Below, in pieces: positions 7,156-14,312 of a DNA stretch of 19,505 nucleotides. The translations under genes were made by a program, and so were the position numbers. The notes beneath the pieces are model-generated. The model ran no database searches and had not been told where the DNA came from. It saw nothing but the letters and a program-made list of their open reading frames with translations. Source of the DNA: an uncultured Propionibacteriaceae bacterium. Its GTDB lineage: Bacteria; Actinomycetota; Actinomycetes; Propionibacteriales; Propionibacteriaceae. Numbering within the stretch: position 1 is the stretch's first letter; every line of letters starts with the position of its first letter. Location of the stretch: positions 1-19,505 of the forward strand of contig CALKHV010000024.1 of the NCBI GenBank assembly GCA_937988865.1, given 5' to 3'.

Positions 7156-7827
7156 ATGGAGTCAGCCGGCCTGGAGGTCTCTGGGTTGCGCGTTCAGCGA
7201 GACGGTCGCACCGTCTTTGAGGACGTCAGTCTCGCGGTGTCGGCCGCGTCGAGCCTCGCCGTGACCGGTCCGAGCGGTGTCGGCAAGACCACGCTTCTGG
7301 ACGTAATCGCGGGGATCCTGGCCCCTGATGAGGGGCAAATCGTCTTCAACGGCTTCAAGGTGACATCCGCCACACGGCAACAGGCCGCTGCGTGGCGGCT
7401 CCGGCATGTAGGCGTCGTGCATCAGTTCGCGGAGCTGCTTCCCGAACTGTCGTTGGCCGAGAACGCGCAGCTGCCGCTCCTGCTCGCGGGCTTTGGAGCC
7501 CAGGAGTCTTGTCGTCGTGCGGAATGGGCTCTCGACGCCGTCGGGATCGGCGCCCTTGCTGGAGCGTTTCCGTCTCAGGTGTCGGGTGGGGAGCGTCAAC
7601 GGGCGGCCATCGCTCGGGCGGTGGTACACCGCCCAGCCCTGATCCTCGCCGACGAGCCGACCGGTGCCCTGGATGTCCAGAACGCGCACACGGCGGCGCG
7701 GGTCCTGATCGACGCGACGGCCTCTGTGGGTGCCACGCTTGTCATGGCAACGCACAACCTTCAGATCGCGGACCTTCTTGAGTGCCGACTAGACCTGGCC
7801 GACGCGTCTCGGGTGGTCGCCTCGTGA
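7156..7827 (+). CDS. ABC transporter ATPase (MacB/LolD-type)
   Basis: A 223-residue nucleotide-binding subunit from ATG 7156, with GAGGGAG at about 7143-7149. Motifs are complete: Walker A GPSGVGKTT (38-46), Q-loop Gln90 (VVHQF), signature VSGGERQ (142-148), Walker B LILADEPTGALD (162-173) and H-loop His200 (VMATHN). The close similarity to the LolD/MacB subgroup (SGGERQRAAIARA, DEPTGALD) fits partnership with an FtsX-type permease, which follows with a 4-base overlap (GTGA). Such pairs act as mechanotransmission exporters or peptide-sensing/resistance systems. The neighbouring secreted protein makes export of, or protection from, that protein a reasonable inference. Codons are less strictly GC-ending than in istB, suggesting a different origin. 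Confidence 0.92.
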   Translation: MESAGLEVSGLRVQRDGRTVFEDVSLAVSAASSLAVTGPSGVGKTTLLDVIAGILAPDEGQIVFNGFKVTSATRQQAAAWRLRHVGVVHQFAELLPELSLAENAQLPLLLAGFGAQESCRRAEWALDAVGIGALAGAFPSQVSGGERQRAAIARAVVHRPALILADEPTGALDVQNAHTAARVLIDATASVGATLVMATHNLQIADLLECRLDLADASRVVAS

Positions 7828-9974
7828 ACCGTGTCCGCGTCCAGTGGTGGCTAGGGCGACGGTTGTTGCGGGCGCCCAGTCAACGGATCGGGCTGCTGAC
7901 CGTGTTCCTCGTGTCGGTGCTTGCGGGTCTGCTGCTGGTGAGTTTGTGTGCGGTTCCCGGCACATTGGCAGCGGCCCGTCACGCGGAGGCTGATCGCACC
8001 GTCGTCAACACCGGTTCACCGACGGGAGTGGCGGCCTCCACCGCGATCTGGGACTGGCGGGACGAGCAGAGCGTGACCACGGTGCGGGTCGGGTTCCAAG
8101 GGGCCAGCGAAGCCCCCCGCGTCCGGCTTCCCGGAGTGCCCAACCTGCCGCAGAACGGGACCGTTTGGCTTTCACCGCAGCTCATGACCGACATCAGGAC
8201 CGACCCGGACTTGGAGCGCGCTTTTGCCGGGCGCGTAGCGGGCCTGATCAGCGAAGACGCCCTGACTTCGAGCCAGGAGCGACTGGCCTATGTCGGCGTC
8301 CCGGTTGACCGGCTGACCGCGTCAGGGGTGCCACTGACCTCTGCTTTCGGTGCGCAGGAGCCCGAGACCCGGGGAACACCGCTCACGACGAGCGCCCTCG
8401 TGCTGCTCACAGTCCTGCTGTTCCTCGGAGTTCCGATTTCGGCCTTGTTCGTGGGCACCTATGGAGCGCTCATGGCGACACGCTCGCGACAGATCGCTCT
8501 GCTCAGGTCGTTGGGGCTGACGCCCGCCCGCGCTCAGGTGACCGCATCAGCAGACGGAGTGCTCGTGGGACTGGTGGGTGCCACCCTTTCGTGGGTTTGC
8601 TTCGAGGTCCTGACCTCGGTGCTCACGTCGCTTCCGTTCACACCCGCCCAATGGACCGCAGGACGGCCGTCGATCACACCCCTGGGTGCGGTGCTCAGCC
8701 TCATGACGCCGCTTCTTGCGGCAGGCTGGGCGGCTCGCCGTTCGGTCAGCTCACCCACCAGCCGCCGTAGCAACGTCCGGGTGCAGACCCGCCTCAAAGC
8801 AGACCACCTGTGGGTAGCAGTGCTGGCTGCGAGCGTCGTCGCCGTTCTGGCATCCTCCCTACTGCGTGTCGACCAGTCACCGTGGGCGACTGCAATCGTG
8901 GTCAGCGCCTTGACGCTCCTCATCGTGAGCGCGCCGAAAGCAGTCATGGCGTTGCAGCGACAGATGGGTAGACGCCTCTTGAGGAGGGGCAACAACGGGT
9001 CCGCACTGATCGTCGGAGCACGCCTGGCTCGAACCGTCCCGAACGGAGCCCGGACCATGGCGATGCTGCTGCCCGCACTCCTGCTCGCCCTAGCAGTAGC
9101 ACCACTCCTGTCCCAGATGGCTCCACGGGACAGCCTCACGGCCGAGACCAACCAGCGGCTGGGACGAGTTGTGGCTCTGGTATCGCCCGTTCCCGACCCC
9201 TCCGCGCGCGAGCACATCCGCGCCCTGCCTGGTGTCCTCGCCGTTTCAGCACCGAGCGAAGGACCCAACCCCAGATACCGGTTCGACTGCCAAGCCTTCA
9301 AGACCCTACTCGCCCAACGGCCATGCGACCAGCCCCTCGATGCCTCCCAGATGAATGGCGATCTCTCTGCGGGTTGGCCGTATCTCGGCTCGTGGACCTT
9401 CACCACGGACCCGACGACCCGACCGGCGACGGATCCCGATCAGGAGGTTCCAGCCATCGTCCTCATGAGGAACACCGATACCTACTGGCAGGCTGTCGCC
9501 GCCATCCAAGGTCTCGATCCGCTGCTCAGCGTCAGCGGCAACATTGGTGGCCTCATCGGCGGGCCTGACCAGCAGTACCGACTGCTCCAACGATGGCTCG
9601 AGGTCGGGGTCGCGCTCATGCTGATCACCGGCGGTGGACTGCTCGTGCTCGGCGTCACGACCGATGTCAGCGAGTCGATGCGCCTACGCCGAGGACTCAG
9701 CGCTCTCGGAGCGACGCCACGAACCCTGTCCCGACATGTCGGAGGTGAAGTCCTGGCACGGTCCCTCGTCGTCCTGGGACTTGCCGTCACCAGCGGCTTG
9801 GCAGTCGTCGTCGCATCACACGGGTGGAGCAACACCGACACCGTGGCCCTCCCATGGGCCGCAGCTGCACTTGCAACCCTTGCCACATCACTGATGGCAT
9901 CGACAGGAGCCGCTGCGCTCCTGGCCGCTCGTCCCCAGATTGCGGAACACTCAGCGGCGGACGCCTACCGCTAA
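7824..9974 (+). CDS. FtsX-like ABC transporter permease
   Basis: A 716-residue membrane protein. The start is taken as GTG 7824, overlapping the ATPase stop (GTGA); an upstream in-frame ATG at 7782 lies inside the ATPase gene. A basic N-terminus (VRVQWWLGRRLLRAPSQR) leads to TM1 (LLTVFLVSVLAGLLLVSL), then an extracytoplasmic domain to about residue 190. A cluster of helices follows (ALVLLTVLLFLGVPISALFV, and GVLVGLVGATLSWVCFEV among others) with the FtsX cytoplasmic motif RSRQIALLRSLGLTPAR. Four central helices come next, then a second extracytoplasmic domain with Cys pairs at about 490-510, and three C-terminal helices with a second RLRRGLSALGATPR motif. This is the duplicated two-FtsX layout. 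It is the last cargo gene; the element's right repeats start 142 bases later. Confidence 0.88.
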   Translation: MNRVRVQWWLGRRLLRAPSQRIGLLTVFLVSVLAGLLLVSLCAVPGTLAAARHAEADRTVVNTGSPTGVAASTAIWDWRDEQSVTTVRVGFQGASEAPRVRLPGVPNLPQNGTVWLSPQLMTDIRTDPDLERAFAGRVAGLISEDALTSSQERLAYVGVPVDRLTASGVPLTSAFGAQEPETRGTPLTTSALVLLTVLLFLGVPISALFVGTYGALMATRSRQIALLRSLGLTPARAQVTASADGVLVGLVGATLSWVCFEVLTSVLTSLPFTPAQWTAGRPSITPLGAVLSLMTPLLAAGWAARRSVSSPTSRRSNVRVQTRLKADHLWVAVLAASVVAVLASSLLRVDQSPWATAIVVSALTLLIVSAPKAVMALQRQMGRRLLRRGNNGSALIVGARLARTVPNGARTMAMLLPALLLALAVAPLLSQMAPRDSLTAETNQRLGRVVALVSPVPDPSAREHIRALPGVLAVSAPSEGPNPRYRFDCQAFKTLLAQRPCDQPLDASQMNGDLSAGWPYLGSWTFTTDPTTRPATDPDQEVPAIVLMRNTDTYWQAVAAIQGLDPLLSVSGNIGGLIGGPDQQYRLLQRWLEVGVALMLITGGGLLVLGVTTDVSESMRLRRGLSALGATPRTLSRHVGGEVLARSLVVLGLAVTSGLAVVVASHGWSNTDTVALPWAAAALATLATSLMASTGAAALLAARPQIAEHSAADAYR

Positions 9975-10116
9975 GGACGAGCGATCAGCGGTCGCGATCA
10001 CGCCGGCCCCGCGGGGTCCTACGGCCTACCCTGTCACTGACCTATGCAGCAGCCCTGATTTCCGCCGATAACTTGGCGCCGAAAGCGTAGGCAGTAGCGC
10101 TGGGGGCGCCCTCACT

Positions 10117-10167
10117 TGGGGCCAGATCAGGCCGTCACCGTGGGGCCAGTTTGCCTTGACATAGCCA
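10117..10167 (-). repeat. Right end: two terminal repeats of the IS21-type element
   Basis: Read on the minus strand, the inner repeat (10138-10117) is GTGACGGCCTGATCTGGCCCCA, one base different from the left copy at 3927-3949 over the shared 22 bases. The outer repeat (10161-10141) is TGTCAAGGCAAACTGGCCCCA, matching the divergent outermost left copy. The end extends to TGGCTA at 10167. The order (divergent outer, conserved inner) mirrors the left end. Confidence 0.8.
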
Positions 10168-10173
10168 GCAAGG
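10168..10173. repeat. Right target-site duplication GCAAGG
   Basis: This is the second copy of the six bases found at 3893-3898, immediately outside the right terminus. Removing the element plus one copy would rebuild a short gap between convergent genes. Confidence 0.6.
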
Positions 10174-10195
10174 GGACAGGCCTCGCGCCGCGTGC

Positions 10196-10549
10196 CTATT
10201 CGCGATGCTGCACCACGTTGATCACATTGCCGTCGGGTGCCCGCACGAAGAATCGACGTACGCCCCACTCCTCCACGGTCAGCGGGTGCACGATGTCGTA
10301 GCCGCGTTGCTGAGCGTCGGCATAGGCAGCGTCGACGTCGTCCACTTTCACCGAAATGACGGGGTTCACCGGCGCCGTCAGATCATTTGTCACCAGCTGG
10401 ACGGTCGCACCGGTTTCTGGCGCGGTGAAGCGAGCCACCCACTCCATGTTGAACTCCTCGACGGTCAGCCCCAGATAACTCGAGTAGAAGTCCTTCGCTG
10501 ATGCGATATCCGCCACGGGCAGATCAGTAATTATCCCGACGACACGCAT
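10196..10549 (-). CDS. VOC-superfamily (glyoxalase/bleomycin-resistance fold) protein
   Basis: A 117-residue protein from ATG 10549-10547 with GGAAGGTG as ribosome binding site; the longer frame to 10588 adds 13 residues with no support. It reads MRVVGIITDLPVADIASAKD, then FYSSYLGLTVEEFNMEWVARF, a mid-region VNPVISVKVDDVDAAYADAQ, and ends FFVRAPDGNVINVVQH. These are the two beta-alpha-beta-beta-beta modules of the vicinal oxygen chelate fold. The usual first metal-binding His near the start of strand one is absent (VGIIT), and the terminal 'DPxGNxxxxxQ' Glu/His position is a Val/Gln, so metal-dependent catalysis is doubtful; a binding role is possible. Substrate unknown. It converges on the IS21-type element. 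Confidence 0.8.
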   Translation of the reverse strand: MRVVGIITDLPVADIASAKDFYSSYLGLTVEEFNMEWVARFTAPETGATVQLVTNDLTAPVNPVISVKVDDVDAAYADAQQRGYDIVHPLTVEEWGVRRFFVRAPDGNVINVVQHRE

Positions 10550-10676
10550 GCAGCACCTTCCAGTGGGAGAGAGCGCCAATCGTCCCACGCTCCCCGGCCC
10601 GCGTCACTGCGCTGGCTGCCGGACGTAGGGGTGACCGAGGGGTGCGCCCTGATGGAGCCGCTGCGATGATCGACCG

Positions 10677-11129
10677 GTGAGCCCGGAGAGCGAACCCTCG
10701 GACCCGGTCGCCGCCCGCCGCCGGCAGGCGCGGGAGAACGCCGAGTACCACTACGCGGCCGCAGCACGGGCGGCGCAGGCCGAAGCGCGGCGGACAGCCC
10801 CGATGGTGGCGGCCTTCGCCGACGCGATGCGGTCGGCGGGTGTCGAGCCCACTCGGCTGCGGGCAATGCCCTACAACGGCGGCAAGAGGCTGCGTACCAA
10901 TGTCGTTGGCTGGTACGTGCGACGGGACCAGCGGGCTGCCGTCGGCACGGACGGCCGCTGGTACATCCTCGTCGTGGCGCCCAGCCTGCGCGGACGGTTC
11001 GCCGGCGTACACGTCGAGCCCAGCGACGCCCCGCTCCAAGTCGGAGCGGGTGGCCGGGACGGTGACTCGATAGCCCTGGACGTCCTCCTCCGGTTGCGAC
11101 TGGATGCTGGGACTGACTTCCCCTCCTGA
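10677..11129 (+). CDS. Conserved-looking hypothetical protein
   Basis: A 150-residue protein from GTG 10677. The N-terminus is Ala/Arg-rich and helical (RRRQARENAEYHYAAAARAA), followed by a globular part with LRTNVVGWYVRRDQRAAVGT, WYILVVAP and a C-terminal LDVLLRLRLDAG. There are no membrane segments or recognisable catalytic motifs. No Shine-Dalgarno sequence is present; GATGAT (10665-10670) sits 6 bases before the GTG, compatible with a leaderless transcript like several neighbours. Family not recognised. It is divergent from the VOC gene with a 127-base gap. Confidence 0.65.
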   Translation: MSPESEPSDPVAARRRQARENAEYHYAAAARAAQAEARRTAPMVAAFADAMRSAGVEPTRLRAMPYNGGKRLRTNVVGWYVRRDQRAAVGTDGRWYILVVAPSLRGRFAGVHVEPSDAPLQVGAGGRDGDSIALDVLLRLRLDAGTDFPS

Positions 11130-11209
11130 CGCGCCAGCAGCCCTCCGTCGAGCTCGCGGCATATCGCCGGGTAGCGCGCCGTCCTCCGCCTCTGGGTCGA
11201 CGACGCGGG

Positions 11210-11509
11210 TCAGGTCTTCTCGTGGGTAGCCATGTGCAGCGCCTTCAGCCCTTCAAGGTTTGGTGTACTGAGGATGCTCGCCAGATCCGCCGGAGTTTCG
11301 TCGTGCAGCAGCGCAGGGTTCTTGGCCATTGCTGTGATCAGTTCCCTGATCAGTTCAGCTGGTAAGTCCCGGAACGAGCGCTGCAACTCGTCCAGTCCGT
11401 CAGCGTCGACCGCACTCGGCCGGCTGACATCCAGCCCGGTGCGCGGTGGCCCCCTTCGACCCGACACGGCTCGCCTATGTGCGCTGGGGACCGCACGTGG
11501 ACCGTTCAC
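11210..11509 (-). CDS. Hypothetical protein, possibly an N-terminally truncated remnant
   Basis: An open frame of 99 residues. The last about 62 residues look protein-like (GLDELQRSFRDLPAELIREL, ITAMAKNPALLHDETPADLA, SILSTPNLEGLKALHMATHE) and predict a helical domain. The first about 35 residues are Arg/Pro-rich and resemble out-of-frame sequence. No ribosome binding site decides a start. It may be the C-terminal piece of a lost gene. Confidence 0.35.
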   Translation of the reverse strand: MNGPRAVPSAHRRAVSGRRGPPRTGLDVSRPSAVDADGLDELQRSFRDLPAELIRELITAMAKNPALLHDETPADLASILSTPNLEGLKALHMATHEKT

Positions 11510-11692
11510 GGGAAGTCAGGAGTCGGTATGTCGCTGGGCGCGATCGCAGGACCTCACCGAGCGCTGGATCTACCAACCCGACGCCGACGCGTACGTTCCC
11601 TGGCCGGAAGAGGCTGGTGCCGGCCACGAGGGCTGGTAGCCACCAAGTACGGCACCAAGCAGGGCGCCCTTGTCTGACCGCCGAACCCCCAA

Positions 11693-11865
11693 TTACCGCT
11701 CGCGCGCCCTCGGCAGATCCGGGCGGATCAACATGCGTCTCAACGCCGCCTGCTGGGCTATCACCACAGCAGGGTCCGGTCTACCGTCGGATAGTACGAA
11801 TGCCTCGTCGCGGTAGCGGCGGGCGTGGTTGAGGCCTCTGACTTTGTCGCCGCGCGAGGTGATCC
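11693..11865 (-). pseudogene. C-terminal gene fragment abutting the recombinase start
   Basis: On the minus strand, from just before the recombinase start codon down to TAA at 11695-11693, one frame reads WITSRGDKVRGLNHARRYRD, EAFVLSDGRPDPAVVIAQQA, ALRRMLIRPDLPRARER. Third positions are mostly G or C. There is no start codon; a TAG lies just upstream in the same frame. It resembles the tail of a gene cut off near the recombinase. Family not identified. Confidence 0.3.
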
Positions 11866-12777
11866 ATGTCCACTACGACGCTGTTGCCGTTCCAGCCGGC
11901 CACCATGTCGACAGCCCAGTTGGCGGCAGTGTCCTTCCTGGCCCGCTACTCCGGGCGAACTCATCATCTCTATTCGTTCCAACTTCGCGAGTGGTTCGCG
12001 TGGTGCGAACGCAACGGGCTCGATCCGCTGGTGGGGGTGCAGCGGGCGCACGTTGAGCTGTACATCCGAAGTTTGGCCGAGCGCGGGCTGATGGACTCGT
12101 CAGTGGTGTCGATGATGAATGGGGTCCGCGGGTTCTTCCGTTTCGCGCACATCGACGGGACCATCCCGGCCGACCCGGCCGTCTACGCCCGGCTGCCGAA
12201 GGTGGCGCGCGACGAGTCGCGCACCCAAGGCCTGGACCGACTCGAGCTGATCCGGTTCCTGCAGGTCGCGCAGACGATCACCGTCCACCACGGCGCCCTC
12301 GCGTACCTGCTCGGCATCAACGCGCTGCGGGCGTCGGAGGCTGCGGCGGTGCGGATCCAGGACTACTCGGAGTCGTTGCGGGGCCACCGTGTCCTGCGCC
12401 TGGTCGGCAAGGGCAACAAGCCCGCCACGATGCCCGTCACCGTCCCCGTGCTGCGCGTCCTGGAGGCCTGCCGCGGCGAACGGACCGAGGGGCCGCTTGT
12501 CCTGCGGCCCCTGTCTGGCAAACCTATCGATCGGCGCGACGCGTACCGCATGGTCACGAAGATTGCGAAGGCGGCCGGCATCCCGCGTCACATCAGTCCG
12601 CACTCGCTACGTCACGCGGCGATCACCAACGCCTTGGATGCCGGGGTGCCGCTGCGTGACGCGCAGATCCTCGCCCGTCACGCCGACCCCAGAACGACCG
12701 AGCACTACGACCGAGCACGCGGCAACCTCGACCGACACGCAGTGCACTTCCTCACCGCCTACGTCGCCGGCGTGTGA
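11866..12777 (+). CDS. Tyrosine recombinase / site-specific integrase
   Basis: A 303-residue protein from ATG 11866, with GAGGTG at 11856-11861. The N-terminal core-binding (SAM-like) domain spans about residues 16-110 (YSGRTHHLYSFQLREWFAWC), and the catalytic domain about 120-300. The full catalytic set is visible: Arg155 in INALRASEAAAV, Lys182 in LVGKGNKPATMPV, His246-x-x-Arg249 in SPHSLRHAAITNAL, His272 in LARHADPRTTEHY, and nucleophile Tyr281. The length is that of XerC/D-like and small integron- or island-type recombinases. It cuts and rejoins DNA through a 3'-phosphotyrosyl intermediate. It is followed on the opposite strand by toxin-antitoxin-like genes, suggesting it mobilises or once mobilised this region; no flanking att repeat was found by eye. 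Confidence 0.95.
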   Translation: MSTTTLLPFQPATMSTAQLAAVSFLARYSGRTHHLYSFQLREWFAWCERNGLDPLVGVQRAHVELYIRSLAERGLMDSSVVSMMNGVRGFFRFAHIDGTIPADPAVYARLPKVARDESRTQGLDRLELIRFLQVAQTITVHHGALAYLLGINALRASEAAAVRIQDYSESLRGHRVLRLVGKGNKPATMPVTVPVLRVLEACRGERTEGPLVLRPLSGKPIDRRDAYRMVTKIAKAAGIPRHISPHSLRHAAITNALDAGVPLRDAQILARHADPRTTEHYDRARGNLDRHAVHFLTAYVAGV

Positions 12778-12937
12778 TGTTCATCGGCCGGACAGCCCAG
12801 CCGACGTGCAGCAGGAGGTGCGCAACGTGCAGGGACAAGAGCATGGCAATGATGAAGTCGAGGATGATGGAGACGAACAGGAGGATGGGAAGTAGGCCTA
12901 GGGACTTGTGCGGCTTACGACATATGCATCGACCCAC
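12752..12937 (-). CDS. Possible small single-helix membrane peptide
   Basis: A 61-codon frame whose centre (LPILLFVSIILDFIIAMLLS, then LHVAHLLLHVGWAV) is strongly hydrophobic, with codons ending almost entirely in G or C. The tail is MNITRRRRRR, antisense to the end of the recombinase gene. The start overlaps the 3' end of the frameshifted nucleotidyltransferase gene by 40 bases. It might be a small membrane peptide or only a chance frame; no clear ribosome binding site was seen. Confidence 0.22.
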   Translation of the reverse strand: MGRCICRKPHKSLGLLPILLFVSIILDFIIAMLLSLHVAHLLLHVGWAVRPMNITRRRRRR

Positions 12938-13448
12938 TCCCGCACGCGGCGAATCCTCATCGGCACGACCGGCAGCAGATCGGCGCGGGTGCGCATTTCT
13001 CCGACGTCGACCAGGCCGGCATCGAGCAGCGCAGTCACGAACTCGAAGGCCTTCGGACGGCCAGCGACCAGCTTGGAGATCGCCAGGTCATGCCGCTCAA
13101 GGCACAGGCCAGTGGCACCGTTGGCAGCCGCCGGCGAGAAGCGCACCAGCCGGTCCTGCCAGCCGTCAGCCAGCGTGGCCGTGTTCACATCCACGCCCTG
13201 TGCGTAGTAGCCGTACATCTCGTGGAAGTGCGAGTCCTCGCCCAGTACTCCATCGACCGTGTCCGCCTTGAGCAGGCCCGGGTCGTTGGCGAAGAAGACG
13301 TCGGCCTCGATCGAGGCGTGCGCGGGCTCCGGAAGGTCGTCTTCGTCGAAGGACCCGAGTATGGCCTGGCTACCGACACGATGACCTCGTCGTCATGGGC
13401 GACGCTCGCCGCAGCGCGCAGGATGTGAGCCAGTTGCTCACGGGTCAC
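12898..13448 (-). pseudogene. DUF6036-type nucleotidyltransferase, frameshifted
   Basis: GTG 13448-13446 overlaps the stop of the upstream HTH gene (GTGA). The first frame gives MTREQLAHILRAAASVAHDD then EVIV. One base is missing near 13373-13380, and the next frame continues VGSQAILGSFDEDDLPEPAH, ASIEADVFF, and later MYGYYAQGVDVNTATLADGW, CLERHDLAISKLVAGR and FVTALLDAGLVDV to TAG/TGA at 12898. The total of 551 bases plus one would be 184 codons, a normal size. The pattern (VGSQAxLG, EADVF, YYAxGVD, LCLExHDLAxSKLVAGR) is that of DUF6036 nucleotidyltransferase-fold proteins found behind HTH partners in Actinobacteria. As sequenced it cannot make the full protein, leaving the HTH partner alone. 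Confidence 0.75.
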
Positions 13449-13963
13449 GAGGACCGACGGTTCTGGTGAGTCTGGAATGCGTGGAGCACCTGCTCCCGGT
13501 CCTTGCTGCTCAGCACGCCGGCAAAGGGGGAGTTCGCCCGCAACTCCCGAGCGCGGGGAGTCTGCGACGTGAGCACGTCGAGCACCTCCTCGACCGGGCC
13601 GTCGAGCAGCATCTCCCACTGCCGTAGCCACATCGCACCCTGACCGCGCGGGTGGTTCGCTTGAAGCCGCTCGAGGTTTGCGCGTGCACGGCGCAGGACG
13701 GTGTCAGGGTCCTGCACCAGCTCGCCGGCCACCGCGATGTTTAACCAGCGGCTTCGCCGGTCGGAACGGTTCGAGCGCGTCGTACCCTGCCGTACCTGCT
13801 CCACATCCTCGCGACGGAGACGTCGGTGGGTGCCCACCGTGACGTATGGCAGGTCGCCGGACTCGCACAGGTCGACGACGTGCTGGCGGGAGGAGTTCAG
13901 GAGCTTGGCCGCTTGGCCGGTGGTCAGCAACCGCTCGGTGCTCGTGTCAGTCATGGTCGACAT
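13445..13963 (-). CDS. Excisionase-type HTH protein, likely antitoxin of the nucleotidyltransferase pair
   Basis: A 172-residue protein from ATG 13963-13961, with GGGAG about 8 bases upstream; the longer frame to 14323 crosses the operator region and is rejected. Residues about 10-60 are a MerR/excisionase-like winged HTH: LLTTGQAAKLLNSSRQHVVD, LCESGDLPYVTVGTHRRLRR, EDVEQVR. The C-terminal part has RARANLERLQANHPRGQGAM and LDGPVEEVLDVLTSQTPRAR, then ELRANSPFAGVLSSKDREQ. That architecture is common for the DNA-binding partner of DUF6036 proteins. It overlaps the downstream gene by GTGA. A long inverted repeat lies 18 bases upstream of its start and is the probable autoregulatory operator. Antitoxin function is inferred from context, not shown. 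Confidence 0.75.
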   Translation of the reverse strand: MSTMTDTSTERLLTTGQAAKLLNSSRQHVVDLCESGDLPYVTVGTHRRLRREDVEQVRQGTTRSNRSDRRSRWLNIAVAGELVQDPDTVLRRARANLERLQANHPRGQGAMWLRQWEMLLDGPVEEVLDVLTSQTPRARELRANSPFAGVLSSKDREQVLHAFQTHQNRRSS

Positions 13964-14312
13964 ACTCGATTGTCTCCCACAAACACCAGAAACACAACTG
14001 ACATAGGACGTTCTTGTGTTTATGGTGTTCCGCCGAGCAGCGCGACATGCCGGTAGAGGAGTTCGTCGACGTCTTTGGAGCAGGGCCGTTATTGCCGCTA
14101 CTGCCGACAGGTCACGGCGCCCGAGAACCGCATAGGAGCTGACAGTTGCCACAGCTGCGCAAGCACCTGGCACGGCGTCGTCTACTGACCACCAACCATC
14201 GGCCCGACCCTGCGCGGGCCCTTGTTGCCTGCTGTCGACCGCCTGGCCACGCTTCGGCCCGTCGCCGATGAGGAGCACCAGCGTGCCTGTTCGCCGCCAG
14301 AGTGGCGTGGAG
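13964..14312. other. Intergenic stretch with operator and little else
   Basis: Apart from the inverted repeat at 13982-14029, no gene is supported. On the minus strand a short piece ending at TAA (14022-14020) reads KDVDELLYRHVALLGGTP and could be the tail of a lost gene, but stops lie immediately upstream in that frame. Confidence 0.3.
13982..14029. promoter_or_regulatory. Long inverted repeat operator upstream of the HTH gene
   Basis: Arms AACACCAGAAACACAA (13982-13997) and TTGTGTTTATGGTGTT (14014-14029) are complementary at 15 of 16 positions, with a 16-base spacer. Each arm also contains two spaced AACAC-type half-sites in direct repeat. It lies 18 bases before the HTH start, so it fits binding by the HTH protein as a multimer. 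The sequence is AT-rich relative to its surroundings. Confidence 0.65.

Larger units (their letters stand above)
3899..10167 (+). mobile_element. IS21-family element with ABC-transporter cargo (about 6.3 kb)
   Basis: The element is bounded by 27-bp imperfect inverted ends (3899-3925 and 10141-10167; TG...CA termini, about 17 of 27 matches when aligned) and by GCAAGG duplications. Internal copies of the terminal repeat occur at both ends, the multi-repeat organisation typical of IS21. It contains istA (frameshifted) and istB on the left. Unlike a normal 2-2.5 kb IS21, no end sequence follows istB; a secreted-protein gene, an ABC ATPase and an FtsX-type permease fill the next 3.5 kb before the right repeats. 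It sits between convergent genes (3764 and 10196), interrupting neither. The transporter genes are therefore inferred to be passengers of the element. An alternative is that the right end belongs to a deleted second copy. Confidence 0.75.
11130..11865. other. Gap with decayed gene fragments
   Basis: This 736-base stretch has no confident intact gene. Besides the two candidates listed separately on the minus strand, the plus strand shows a possible shifted remnant at 11446-11639. One frame gives FDPTRLAYVRWGPHVDRSRE and a second frame ends with LTERWIYQPDADAYVPWPEE and a stop at 11639, both with GC-rich third positions. This looks like a small gene broken by a frameshift. No att site or tRNA was recognised next to the recombinase. 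Confidence 0.3.

Noticed and set aside
10008..10021. CCCCGCGGGG palindrome after the permease as a terminator
   Set aside because: The stem is short, there is no loop or T-run, and it is likely chance in GC-rich sequence; a weak terminator remains possible.
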